DNA of 64,000 nt from Euclidia mi (lineage: Eukaryota; Arthropoda; Insecta; Lepidoptera; Erebidae): assembly GCA_944739405.2 (NCBI GenBank), contig OX123182.2:39619598-39683597 (forward strand). The letters run 5' to 3'. The number at the start of each line of letters is the position of its first letter. Position 1 is the stretch's first letter. This document shows positions 31,886 to 43,762 of this stretch, in pieces. The position numbers and the translations under genes are program-made. The notes under the pieces were generated by a model. The model was not told where the DNA came from, did not search any database, and saw only the letters and a program-made list of their open reading frames with translations.

Positions 31886-32540
31886 AAGTCAAATACTTAT
31901 ACATATTATCCTCCAAGATTCATATAAAATTCAAAGTAGTATTGTCGTATGATATCTCCCTTTCCCCTAGATAGGTGAAATAGGTGCGTTATCTGAAAAT
32001 GTATAAATTTGATTTTTCTATTTACTTTTCACAAATTTCATATGTTAGCGATAAGTACTTTTGGGTAAACGACAACCAACCTGGACTTAAATGAACATGA
32101 ATTCGATGCATACATATGTATAGGGCACTCACTTCTTCTTCACGAGTATAGACTTCCCTTGAAACTAAATGCATGCTGGCAATGCCAAGATAATAACTTT
32201 ACTGCACCACTAGTACAGCATAAAAAGATAAAAGTTTTGTGAATTTAGATTATCGAAACTTTTGGCGAAGTTCTACACGAGATTTATGAGATAAAAATGG
32301 AAGCCAAGATATCCATTTTCCTAAGCAGATGTTGTGCATTTTATATATATTTTATTTTATTTTATTTTCAAGTTTAGAAAGCTTACAGCTAGTTAATAGT
32401 ACATGTAAAATTATCTATGTTTAAGCTTCGGCCAATTACAAGCTTGCAGTTGTCATCACTGCAGCTTAATGCAGCTGTCAGAAGCTTTTAACGAATGAAA
32501 AATTACTGTTTAGAGCTTTTAGGATCCACAATAAAAAAGT
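31886..32540. repeat. Duplicated non-coding block, copy B
   Basis: Collinear with 7650-8205. It has an extra insertion of about 90 bp at 32352-32445 that begins with TTTTATTTTATTTTATTTTC, which looks like a tiny minus-strand LINE or poly-A insertion. It starts immediately after the AAAT tail at 31847-31880. Confidence 0.75.
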
Positions 32541-32569
32541 AGATCTTAACATTCTAAAGTAAGATATTA

Positions 32570-32850
32570 GATCTTATAACACGCAAGCAGTTTGTACAGC
32601 TCTTAAAACTAATAACTCACTGAGAACAGCAATACGTGGTATGGAAACAAACAGATCTTCAGTCATAAAATTAAAGGATAACAACGCCGTAGCACAGACG
32701 GACAAATCTAAACTTATTGAAATATGCTCACAATATTATCAAAACTTATATTCAGGTTATACCTTGTCGATAAAAAAAACCTACCATTATCCAGAAGACT
32801 TGCCAGTGATCACTGTTCTTATTATTTTGAACAACCTCATAGAGAAGTAG
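32570..32850 (+). pseudogene. LINE linker fragment (between endonuclease and RT)
   Basis: The frame reads ALKTNNSLRTAIRGMETNRS, then VIKLKDNNAVAQTDKSKL and IEICSQYYQNLYSGY. This is the pattern upstream of RT in several LINEs (KLKD-DG...FYxxLYS). No RT follows. It could be an isolated scrap. Confidence 0.5.
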
Positions 32851-33261
32851 GTACCTGTTGTAGTTTCATTTCAGTTAATTGATTTTTTGTCAAACTTTGA
32901 TAATACCACATTGATCAATTCTTATTGTCGATTTGTTTAACTTGTACCCTTTGAGTTTGGTTAAATACCTTACCTTAAACATTATATTCCTACTTAATTA
33001 GAGCGGTAAATACACTGTGATTCTTTATAATTAGTTTGTTTCTTTCTCGTTAATGATTCTTCATTTTCCTAGCTTTTATTAATCATACATTTCGTAAATT
33101 CGGCCACTGGCCTAAGTGACTATTAGTTAAATATCAGTTAGTAAGGATATTACACAGATGAAATGATTATGACTGCCGAAAACGGCACTTTTACGAAGAT
33201 AAATAATAAGTCAGTTGAGTACGCACATAATTATCTACGAGTAGACATTGATACTCAATGA

Positions 33262-33535
33262 TTTGGTATCGTTAGTGACACCGACTGCTAAACGGTTAGG
33301 ACTTTAGGAGGTCTTGGGTTCGATGTCCGCTCAGGACAAATTTGTCCGGGAAAAGCACGACATCATCGTGGTAAACAGAACACGTTAAGCCTAGTTTGGA
33401 GATATTGGGTTAGAGTTCTCAAAGAAAATTATCGCATGGATAATAATCCTTGGCACGATAATTAGATACAAAAATCGTTCTTTAGGAACCTAAAAACAGA
33501 TCCTTCTTATATCATACCCCAGGCTAATTTGTCAT
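33262..33535 (+). repeat. Degenerate tRNA-derived SINE
   Basis: GACTGCTAAACGGTTAGGAC (A-box region) is followed by TGGGTTCGATGTCC (B box), then GGACAAATTTGTCCGGG and CATCGTGG. It is diverged and has no clear target duplication. Confidence 0.55.
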
Positions 33536-33544
33536 TAAAATACA

Positions 33545-35290
33545 TAAATACATACATACATAGACTCACGCCTGTTTCCCGGAGGGTTGGCAGAGACTAC
33601 TGAACGCCATTTGCTACGATCCTGACATAATGTCTCTTGCTTCATTCACTCCCATCAAATTCCTCATGCATGATCTTCTGTTTAGGGTACTTCTAACATT
33701 TCCTGTTTTAAGGATGTCTCCAATCTAGTCAGAGAACGTCCGTCTTGGTCTTCTCCTTCGTGCTGTCCCATTCACACTTGCCTTATATATCTGCTTGATC
33801 AGTCTTTCGTCATCCATCCTCTCCATGTGCCCAAACCACCTTAGCATTCCTTTCTCGATGCTTGTCACTACATCTTCTTTTCCACCACAACACTCTCTTA
33901 TCACATATTTTTTTACTCTGTCATTCAAAGACACACAACAGATACTTCTCATTGCTCTCATTTATACATCATTTATTCTACTTTTAAGTCTCTTCTGCCA
34001 TACCCAACTTTCACTATCGTACATAAGTGTCGGTACTAACACCCCTCTATGCACAGCTAATCGTGCCTTTTTGGACACGTTTTGGCTGGTCATAAACACC
34101 TTAAGAGCTCCATTCTTCCCTATTACTTGCATTTACTCTTCTTTCAATATCTTTTTCATTCATATCATCTCTTGTAAACAGCGTACCTAAATATATAAAC
34201 TCATTCACTTGTTCCACTCGTTGCCCATCGATCACAACATTGCAAGCCGTAACACATTCCTCCTTTTCAAAAACCATAACTTTCGTTTTACTTACATTCA
34301 CTTTCATTCCTTTCCTCTTCCTTTGATGATTGTTACCATCTCCTGCAACTCCTCCTCTGAAGACGCAAGTATTACCTGATCATCAGCACAAAGGAGGCAT
34401 TGGCTGGTAACTCATTCATCTTTTATCCACAATCACTATGTTTCAAATCTTGCAAACAACTGTCCATGAATAGGTTAGACAGCCACGGTGACGCTACACA
34501 TCCCTGTCTAACACCTATGTTGATGGTAAACCAGTCAGTGTATGAACCGTTTATCCTCACACAAGATCTAGAATCCTCATAAAGGGATTTCAGAGCTCGA
34601 ATGAGGCTGCTGTTCATCCCATACATCAACAGTACCGACCACATTTCATTCCTCATCCTCACCACTTTATCGTAAGCCTTTTCCAAATCCACGAACGCGC
34701 AATAGACCTTTTGACCTTTGGCCAAGAATTTCTCGGCTCTGCATCGCAAGGAAAAGACTTGATCTGTACACGCCATACCCTTTCGGAATCCTGCTTGTAC
34801 ATCCCATATTTTCTTATCGGTTACTTTCATAGCTCTTGCAATCAGTACCTTCGCATACAAATTGCCAACAATGCTGAGAAGGCTAATGCCTCTATAATTT
34901 TTGCAGTCTTGTTGCGAGCCTTTTCCTTTATAAAGATGCACAACTACTGCTGTGGTCCAGTTATCAGGTACTCGGCCGGTGCTCCAGCACAAGTTAAACA
35001 AGCACTGCAGCTGACTAACTATGATGTCCTGTCCAGCCTTCAGCATTTCGACTGTAATCTTATCATATCCTGCAGCCTTACCTAATTTCATACTTCCCAG
35101 TGCCTTCAAAATTTCATCCACGCCAATATCGCTTTTATCATTGCTATCATAAACATTTATTTCAGTTGCAGGTGCCTCTATCGCCGTTCTTTCAAATAAT
35201 CATTCAAAATACTCTTTCCATCTCTTCAGCACGCACGATTCACCATTCAGTATCTTACCATTCATGTCTCTGGTCGACGTGTATTCAGAG
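33545..35290 (-). pseudogene. LINE reverse transcriptase, frameshifted
   Basis: Minus-strand pieces in order: 35290-35122 (RWKEYFE, stop), 35121-34423 (KLGKAAGYDKITVEMLKAG, GISLLSIVGNLYAKVL, GFRKGMACTDQVFSLR, FVDLEKAYDKV and GVRQGCVASPWLSNLFMD), 34307-34101 (KVNVSKTKVMVFEKEE, FIYLGTLFTRDD), 33961-33725 (MRSICCVSLNDRVKK, MLRWFGHMERM) and the tail at 33545-33600. At least three frame breaks separate them. The LYADD block lies in a damaged part. It is the most complete copy here of the family at 9600 and 31280. Clade not assigned (RTE/Proto2-like). Confidence 0.85.
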
Positions 35291-35334
35291 GGTTGAGATG
35301 TTCCTCGAACTGCACGAACGGATTACCAGATAAC

Positions 35335-36520
35335 CTTTATATTTATTTGTCATTAAGCCAATTTATTGTATATTAATTATTATCTGTATTACCGGTGTGT
35401 GTGTGTTTTAAACCTTTTTTGTGTCCCTGGCGTGTTGCGAAATAAATGCATTAATTTTCTTTTCTTTTAGTAATATAAGATAATTATCGCTAAAATCCGC
35501 ACATTTTAAATAGTATCGTTTATAAGGCATGTTTCAGTTAAGGCGTATTTCGAATATTGTACCTATTTGTTTTGTTGTTAGGCTCAAAGTTTATTCTGGC
35601 TAGTCACATTACCGACATCAACATACAGGAGAGAGTGTGTAAATGTAAATAGAGCTTTGATGTGGCCTACAAACGTTTATCTTAGACGGTGCAGCTAGCA
35701 ATACAAATGTCCATTTGAGCCGAGATATCGCACATTATGAAATTAAAACTAAGCAATTTCAATAAAATTACTTATTATTTTTAGGTAGCTATAGAAATTA
35801 GTTTTTAATGAATAAATTGGTATTTGAACAACCCTTTCAAAACTATGAATTTGGTAATAAACTATAAGCCTCCTTTTAACATCAAAATAACGAATTCAAA
35901 AAGTAATACCCAGCCGCGGCCACTTTTGGCACTAGAGTTTGCAAAATGGACATAGTGTTGACACGCGACGCATTGGCAAAGCAAAGTCAATCACTTAGAT
36001 CACTAAGCCACAGCTTTCAGTTTAACAGTAAATTACTTACTTTAAAATACCATCAGCAAAACCATACGCCTAAAAGGCCGAATGATCTCAGAAGACAGTT
36101 TATAACTAACGCGTTAATTTTAACTCATATATAGAGCTAATGAAGTTCTACATCAAAATTCATATTAACATCAGTCGAAATTACGTAATAAGTAAATTTA
36201 AATAGTAATTATCGATGTTAATACAATTACAGGCGTTGCTTTGGATAAAGCTTTGCTGTAAGAGTTTCCAAGTCATGTTACCACCATTGTTTCATCATTT
36301 CATGTAGGAGCAACCACGACCGGCTCGCTTATTGGCAAAACGCCAATAAACGTCAAATTCATAGGTGATTACTACACCGCTATACCTACCAACCTAGTCA
36401 TGATTGCGTTATTGCACCACGACCAAACCGTGTATTTAAATCGGATAAATGTAATATCCTTCCATCTGTGTGTACAACAAGGCCTACTTTAGTAGAAACG
36501 TAAATTTTAAGTGGATTAAT
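35335..36520. other. Intergenic, no gene recognised
   Basis: AT-rich with a GT run near 35395-35406. No recognisable frame. Confidence 0.4.
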
Positions 36521-36524
36521 TTGA

Positions 36525-36935
36525 TTTGTGCCGTGTGGTTGACGGCATAGAATACAAGTGTCACCACCCCCCATCTTGCCGTGGGTGTCGTAAGAGGCGA
36601 CTAAGGGATAACACGATGCAAATACCATCTTTGCGTAGAGACGGAAAACTCGACATCAAACCCTATACGACTGCCTCGTTGGTCTCGCGGCATAAATGTG
36701 CGCGGGCATAAATCGGGAGGTCCCAGGTTCGATTCCTGGGTCGGGCAGTGTTATTGGGTTTTTCAGTCACGAAATTCTCAGTAGCAGCACGGAGTCTGGA
36801 AATGTGCCCGGTACGGCAATAGGCTCGCCCCTTATTACGTGGAACTAAAGTATATCTGGCGAAAAGTGGGTGTAGAAATACACCTCTGCCTACCCCTTCG
36901 TGGATAAAAGGCGTGACGATATGTATGTATATATG
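36525..36935 (+). mobile_element. tRNA-derived SINE, lepidopteran type
   Basis: The 5' part, CACCCCCCATCTTGCCGTGG to GAGGCGACTAAGGG, resembles the SINEs at 20646 and 46090. The tRNA-like part has CTCGTTGGTCTCGCGGC (A box region) and GGTTCGATTCCTGGGTCGGG (B box). The body runs CAGTAGCAGCACGGAGTCTG, TGTGCCCGGTA, CACCTCTGCCTACCCC and TTCGTGGATAAAAGGCGTGA, ending in TATGTATG. It is therefore composite: a SINE-like head, a tRNA core and a tail shared with a LINE. Confidence 0.8.
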
Positions 36936-37779
36936 TATTAATTTGATTATATGCTTAAGTGGACCAAAGTTTTATTTACAGCTATCCAGTAGGAACTGTT
37001 TAGTCATTTGCAGATTGACTATACGCCAGCGACGTTGCAGTGAGTTGTACAAATTGCTCGGTGGTTGGCTTTACAATTGGTTGTCACTTTTATTTTTATA
37101 GAAGCCGCTTCTTTGCCAGTAATAACAGCGATGGACCACTTCCGTCTTACTAAGGCTAAACTGCTTCTGTCCAGTACATTTTTCTTATTTGTCCTTTAAA
37201 AATAGTAAATAGAATAAGAAGACCCTCGTCTTGGACCTCCGACGCTCACTTCTACTCAAAGACAATACTCTTACTTTACGTCGATCTGTTGCAAATGTGT
37301 CTATTTTTCTGTATCCAATCCTCTGATCACCCCCGATATATAAAGTAAATTTCATTCATAATGGTTCCATCGTTTAGGAGTTTCTACAAAGACTATCAAC
37401 CAATATGTAACATAAACTGAGTCTGGATCCTTTTCTCACAACAGCAAAGCGAAGCTTCTATTTTCTACAACGTTTGAAACGACAGGCGATAATGGATTCA
37501 AGGGGATTGTGGCCGCAACATGCATTATCTGTAGGCACGATACGATCACCACACAGATTGGTCGACGGCTGCTCTTTAATAGCCTTGATTAACAAGACGT
37601 AGAACATGTATTTTTACTTTGGTTTAAAGCATGGATAAATTCCTTTAATGGTCAAAGCAGATATAATTAATATAGTTTATTCAAGTAACCATAGACTCAT
37701 TTTTGTTAGTAACAGAAACTTGACCTAGGTTAGTAAAAAGCACACACTACAAAATTATCATATTATTAAAACCAGCTAC
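36936..37779. other. Intergenic, no gene recognised
   Basis: Short frames only. No repeat edge is visible. Confidence 0.4.
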
Positions 37780-38260
37780 GCACATCAGCGCTGCGCAGTT
37801 CCATGGGCAATTGCACAGCAGTGATGTACGTACCGGCAGTCAAACCTACCCGATATCATCTTCAGAAGGCTGTTGGAGCTAGCCCACACTCTGTGCACCA
37901 GGGATGCACACCTTTTGCGCATTGTGGTATGTAAATAATCCATACGCGCTTCAGCGAACATTCCTGATGCGCTACAAAAGCGAGGAAGCCCCAGCAGCAC
38001 TCTAAAGGCATTGTTATATTGGATACGGAGGGCATTGTAAGACTTTTAAGTATATCTAACCCACAGGCTACAGGTATAGAAAGATATGCAGTAAGCTCTA
38101 AAAAGAGTCAACTTCACATCCTCCCCGCATCAGGCAAACCTGCGAGCTAGCATGTTCGCTCTCACTGACAACACCCTCCGCTCCCACTCTATATCCGCAT
38201 CACCCTTGACGTCAGGTGTCAATATTTAAATTGATAAACTCTTTTCAAAGGGTGTCCTTT
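37780..38260 (-). pseudogene. LINE ORF2 C-terminal fragment
   Basis: The minus strand reads WERRVLSVRANMLARRFA, stop, then LTLFRAYC, YNALRIQYNNAFRVLLGLPR, then FCSASGMFAEARMD and RKRCASLVHRV. This region lies downstream of the RT domain in a common lepidopteran LINE. One in-frame stop and the missing RT mark it as dead. Confidence 0.7.
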
Positions 38261-39631
38261 GAGAATGATAGGAGGAAGTTCTTTAGGACTCTTGCCACTC
38301 GCCTCAAAGATATGTTTTGAAGAAAAAATGGCAAACAAGCGGTTTATATCAACTGGTGACAATGAAGCAGTTATATAAATTAATTTAGTCAACTACCCAT
38401 TTTGGCTTATTGAATGTGTACGTAACAATGAAAAGAAATAATTTTACATAAATATACCAGTATAGATATCATAGATATACAGAATATATGATAATATAAT
38501 TATTATAGAAATATCGGCTTCTAGTGATGATTATACTCACTAGTTAAAATATATTTTTAAAACATTGTTAAATGCTTGTCTGAACAGCATAATTATGTAC
38601 CTTGCACCAACATTGTAACCTAGTTTTTAAGTTCCAATATTTTTTAATAAAAGACAATCTTAAAGTTATTGGTGTATACTGTTTATGTGTAAGTATTAGT
38701 TATCGTAAATGTGGCAGCAGTGGACCATTTTGTGATTGTACCTATATACAGCGTTAGCGAGACTTTGAATTCTATTTTATATTGGCATGAAAAATTCAGC
38801 CCGATATTCATTCCGAAAACAGGTGAAATCGCTCTGTCATGCAAACGTCGGTAGTCTTCAAAGCGAAAGTAAATTTATGCGCTTATTGACTGTTGCACTG
38901 AGGTCTACGCCTACTGCTTAAAATCATTGTTTTGTTCCACAAAGATCTCTTTATTAGCAGTGCAATTGCATGAAGCTATGCAAATTATTGTATGCTGGTT
39001 TTTATGCGTTGCATTTGATGGCAATTAAAGTAATACCTACGTAATAAAGAAGTAACAGGACAAAGTTATTTTTATATCATCGGGAAGTGAGCTTCGTTAC
39101 TTTAATATTAACTTAAACAACTGATAATCAAACATAAATATTCGAATTCTAGAAAAAATACCTAAGAATACGCTTTATTTAAGATAATCTTTAAATCTTT
39201 CTTTGATAGTTACTAGCACAATTTTTTTTTCTTTTTATATGTATATAAAACAAATATTTGCTTAATGTATTTGGCATTTCTAATGCAAAAGCTCAAAATG
39301 CATCCCAATTACTGTTTACTATTTGTTATTCATCAGATAGCTAATCATGTCATGAAACTAAACGTCAACAAATTATTTTGTCCCGTTTTAGATAAAAATA
39401 TAATTGTGCTGACGCAAATCTTTATCTGTTTAAAGCAGTTAATCATACTATTGAAATGGTGTGATGTAAACTCAGTCATTCATTTATCAACATCAACTTA
39501 TAAAGTTTAGATGTAAACTTAGACATCTATCATAATATTGCCTGTCTCAAACAACGTTTATAATCTTTTCGGATCTAATTAAATAAATCAAAGTTATGTA
39601 TAAGAAATTTAAAAGTTTCTATTTATAAATA
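38261..39631. other. Intergenic, no gene recognised
   Basis: AT-rich. A frame at 39265-39510 (81 codons) has no recognisable family and is probably chance. Confidence 0.4.
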
Positions 39632-41059
39632 CAGGGTGTCATAAGACCCATCACCAAGCCGAAGTCTACTCGTTATGGACATCATGCCAAGTCATACTAA
39701 ACAAAAATAAAACCTGGGAAACGACCTCTTTTTTTAAGTATTCAATTTTTTCAAGCCGGTATAAAAAATGCGCGCGTGCAATTTTCGAAATACCTACTAA
39801 TCCATGGGTGTATAGGACGCCTATAGAACAGTTTGGCGAGGTAAATGCATCGATTTTGTACCTAATTACAAAAATTCCATAGTAACTTTAACCCCTCGCA
39901 TACCCCGCTCTAAAATGCATTTTCTTCGGTAGTGTCCAGCCATTTTGAGGATGTAACGTTTATAAGATCCGAGGTTATAAAACTTTAATTTTCTCTCGTT
40001 TGATATAATTAGGTAAAAGACGTAAATTTTAAACAGTATACAGTTTAGAAGTTACTCTATATGAGAATTATATTAAAATAGCTTACCTTTAACGTTTTCA
40101 TGTCGAAAAAAAATGATAAATGCAGGTCACTTTTTTTTTCTTACACCATGTGAAACATTTTGCTAAAATACACATGAATTATTCACGAAATTCCCTTTCT
40201 CACTGCACAAATATTGACACAGGTAGACGACGCGACGGTTATAAAATAATATATATATATATATATATTAGCACAGGTCACCGATATTACTTCACAATAA
40301 CCATTTTTTCATAGCAGCGAAAAATTTGCGCCATTTTGACGATCCGACGGAAAATATTTCTTACTCACAAAACATATTTATACCTATTTATAGCAAAAAC
40401 AATACGAAATGTCTTATTAACAATGGATTCTAAGACAACTTTGTGAGAAACTTATCTTTATTTAGTAAAGTAATTAATAAATACTTACATATAATCATTT
40501 AAAATATGGAGGACGTCTAGCGGCCAGCGCCCGAAAATTGCATCACAAAAGTTACTAACACTTTTTTGTAAATGTTTTTATAACTGGCTAAAAAAATATT
40601 TAAAACATATACTTCACTAAATTGTCAATAATTTAATATATAATACCAATACAATCACTTAACGCTTGCGTTGAGAATACATTTAAAAAAAATCACTAAT
40701 TCAACTTAGTGATCGCCACAGCACAATATGGCGGCACGGAGAAAACTGAGCACCGAAATCAGCAATTTTATTATTTTTCTCGGTTGCAAGCTTGGAAATG
40801 TGGTAAAAATTGATGATATTATGTTGGTTAAGCTGCAACTAGTCGATGTACGTTTTTATTATTGTAACCAATCACACAACACCGAAGTGAAGGTCACACA
40901 AATTCTTATGGGCACACCGTGCCCGTAGGACACTCAAGGGGTTAAGCCTCAATATCTCCTGAACCAGTAATTGCCCAGGTATGATGCCTAAGCATAAATT
41001 GTTCGTAATGTTTGGTACAATATGGTGTTTCAGTTTTCGTTAAGGGCCTTATTACACTG
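39632..41059. mobile_element. Candidate Tc1/mariner-type non-autonomous element
   Basis: CAGGGTGTCATAAGACCC after TA at the left is matched in inverse by GGGCCTTATTACACTG before TA at the right (a gapped match of about 16 of 18). A TA on both sides fits Tc1/mariner insertion. The 1.43 kb interior has no transposase frame. The second inner piece from 39888 (TTAACCCCTCG) to 40942 (AAGGGGTTAA) could instead mark a nested piggyBac-type element. Confidence 0.4.
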
Positions 41060-41061
41060 TA

Positions 41062-41987
41062 TATATATTTTCTTCAAATAACTTTAATCGTTATGTTTAA
41101 CTTTCAAAGTCACCTCCGTTGACCCTGTATGACTAATTTTGTTTAAAATCATAAGAGTCAAACTATAATAATTATATTGATGTGCTGATGAATCTAAAGT
41201 ATTGGATATGACTATAGTTATGGTAATATAATACGGCAGAATATACTTTGCCTTATATTTGACCAAACACGTAGCATTACTTTTAATAATAATAATTATC
41301 GTTGAGACTCCATTCACTCGAACTTTCTATTATATTATAATATTTACTATATAAGGAATACATTTTAGGGTTCCAAAGTAAACTAAAAGGAACCCTTTTT
41401 CTCCAAAAAAAAAATTCATACAATGTGAGCTCTACTACAAATTACATCCAAAACAGTAGTACCGTAAAGCTTCGTAACCTACAAGAATAAATCCTATTCT
41501 TATCCATTTCATAAATAAATCTGAATATTTAAGCTGCATTTGTGATACACGACAACCGACCTGAATATCTATAAATCGACATACAAACCTTATATGTGTA
41601 TGCAGTTTCTACTGTATTACAATATTTTAAGAGGTACGGTAATGAAATTTAGTTATATTCAATTTCCACGGCACCAACTTACTAGCAAACCATTTATTGC
41701 CATGGCAAATAAACTTTCTTATATATACATAAATACATAGGTATATAATTGGGCGTGGCATGTTAACAGCACCTTGAACTTATTTGGGGAGTTACATTGA
41801 ATTAATGGCTTTTGAAATTAGTAAGTAGTAAACCTATACTTAGTGGTCATTTACAATAACAGTGACAAACAGTAAAATGTGACAAACAATAAAATGACAG
41901 TAAAATGATGGTGTGTAAAAATTAAATAAAAGCCATCATAAAAATATCTACATTTTCGATTATGTTTCAGTTGGCACTTGTAAGACA
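41062..41987. other. Upstream region of the receptor gene
   Basis: AT-rich. No TATA box or initiator could be assigned with confidence; TAAATAAAAG near 41922 is a weak candidate. No other gene seen. Confidence 0.4.
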
Positions 41988-43730
41988 ATGACGTATTTCA
42001 ACTTGCTAGTTTTATTAAACGTTGTTGTTTCTAATAATCAGGAAAACGTACAGTTGATTGAACAGGCTGTGAATGTGACAAACAAGTACTACAACTATGA
42101 ACGTGTGACGTCAGTGGTCTGGAGTGACGATGATACCGAAGCTGTAACATATTTCTTAAGAAAATTTACTGGACCTGTCTTGCTTACTCCTCTTCTAAGC
42201 TATAATAATTCTATGATTCTGGATATGATACAACATTTTATATACTTGCAAACAGTTTTTTTTGCAACCGAATCACAAGAATTTGAATATTTTATGAACA
42301 TAATAAGAAAAAATTCAAGATTTCCCATACGCCTAGTACTGATATTGAAAAAGCCTGTGCTTGAACATTCGGTACTTTTAACTTACAATGCAATAGCTTG
42401 GCAAAATAATCTGGCTGACATAATTATAATTTACAAAAATAAAACTGACAATAAAGTGAATTTATCAACTTACTTCCCATATAGCAACGATATTTGCGGT
42501 AATTACAAACCTATATTTTTGGATCCCAACGAAAATTTATTTCCAAATAAATTCAGCAATTTAAATAAGTGTGTGGTAAGAGTTAGCGCACGACAACATG
42601 CGCCGTTGGTTGATTTGACTGTAGTCAATGGCACAGTTACAAGTTTTAAAGGATATGATGCAAGTGTACTTAAAATTATAATGGAAGTATTAAATGCAAC
42701 TTACGAGGTTTATGAATTAGCTACATATGGACATAGTAGAAATGGAACGCCAACAGGCGGTTTTAATGATTTAGTAAACAATAGAACTGATTTAATAACA
42801 CCTTCTGGTATACTAAACTTTGACAGATATTCAATCACGCTGACATCTCATGGTTACAACGATGCACGTATTCGCTGGATTGGACCCAAACGTCGCGTAA
42901 GGTATCGGTGGATTAAACTTATAATCCCATTTTTAAACAATGTTACTCCTTTTCTTTGTTTAACGTTTTTCCTATTTGTTATGGTGGCTATATTAATAAG
43001 AAGATATACACTTTCAAGAAGAGAATACGTAGGTAGTAGTTTATGTTTTCGAGCCTTTTCACTACTTGTTGGTCAAGTGGTAAAATTCATGACTAGAGTG
43101 CCGCTGCTTAATAACATATTTTTGCTATGGATTTGGTTTTGTTTTATACTACGGATAGTTTACCAAGGATTTCTCGTAAACTTTCTTCATAAAACATTAT
43201 TCGAACCACCGTTTCAGGGTCTCAAAGAAGCAGTGACAGAAGTCGAGGGTTATGGGGGTTTGACAGTATTTTTAGACTACTACAGAGACACTCCTTTAGG
43301 AAAAGATTTCATGGTAATGCCACGCCCACTTTACTTTACTTATTTGAATCGTACTATTCATGGTGAAAGGTTTTTGCTCGTTTCAGACTCATATTTATTT
43401 TATCGGTTTCGTCGTTCCATTCAAATTTTAGACGAACCGGTAAGCGCCTCATTGTCATGTCTATACATGCGCCCTGGATGGCCCGTAGCTGAAACTGTTA
43501 ATTTGCTTATCGTTAGACTATTAGAAGCTGGTATCACAAACAAATTTCTTAATTTGAAAGGCGACAAACGTAGAAATGCCAAGCGCATCCGTAAAAAAGT
43601 ATATAGTTTAAGTATAGCAGTCGTTGGCAGTTGTTTTTTTCTCATGAGTTTTATGTGGCTTGTATGTTCAATAACTTTGTTAATAGAAGTAGTATATTAT
43701 AAATATACCCATCCTACTAAGAGGCGATAG
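41988..43730 (+). CDS. Divergent ionotropic receptor (chemosensory), single exon
   Basis: 580 residues from ATG. Insect ionotropic receptors are ligand-gated cation channels derived from glutamate receptors and act in dendrites of taste or smell neurons. The N-terminus (MTYFNLLVLLNVVVS) looks like a signal peptide. An extracellular part of about 200 residues with several N-x-S/T sites follows, then the S1 lobe (GYDASVLKIIMEVLNATYEV, about 222-242; FDRYSITLTS before the first membrane segment). Three hydrophobic spans fit M1 (about 321-338), M2 after the pore region (about 378-400) and M3 (about 541-570), with S2 between. The short basic tail is cytoplasmic. Lack of introns is common among divergent IRs (IR7d, IR85, IR87, IR100 types). 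Subfamily not assigned; the glutamate-binding residues of iGluRs are not evident. Confidence 0.85.
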   Translation: MTYFNLLVLLNVVVSNNQENVQLIEQAVNVTNKYYNYERVTSVVWSDDDTEAVTYFLRKFTGPVLLTPLLSYNNSMILDMIQHFIYLQTVFFATESQEFEYFMNIIRKNSRFPIRLVLILKKPVLEHSVLLTYNAIAWQNNLADIIIIYKNKTDNKVNLSTYFPYSNDICGNYKPIFLDPNENLFPNKFSNLNKCVVRVSARQHAPLVDLTVVNGTVTSFKGYDASVLKIIMEVLNATYEVYELATYGHSRNGTPTGGFNDLVNNRTDLITPSGILNFDRYSITLTSHGYNDARIRWIGPKRRVRYRWIKLIIPFLNNVTPFLCLTFFLFVMVAILIRRYTLSRREYVGSSLCFRAFSLLVGQVVKFMTRVPLLNNIFLLWIWFCFILRIVYQGFLVNFLHKTLFEPPFQGLKEAVTEVEGYGGLTVFLDYYRDTPLGKDFMVMPRPLYFTYLNRTIHGERFLLVSDSYLFYRFRRSIQILDEPVSASLSCLYMRPGWPVAETVNLLIVRLLEAGITNKFLNLKGDKRRNAKRIRKKVYSLSIAVVGSCFFLMSFMWLVCSITLLIEVVYYKYTHPTKRR

Positions 43731-43756
43731 AATAGTGTCAATCTTATAGCAAAACA

Positions 43757-43762
43757 AATAAA
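43757..43762 (+). terminator. Poly-A signal of the receptor gene
   Basis: AATAAA lies 27 bases after the stop codon. It is followed by TTATGTT and a T-rich stretch. Confidence 0.6.

Noticed and set aside
36690..36750. Possible tRNA gene with a good B box
   Set aside because: The sequence continues into a known SINE body and the acceptor stem does not pair.
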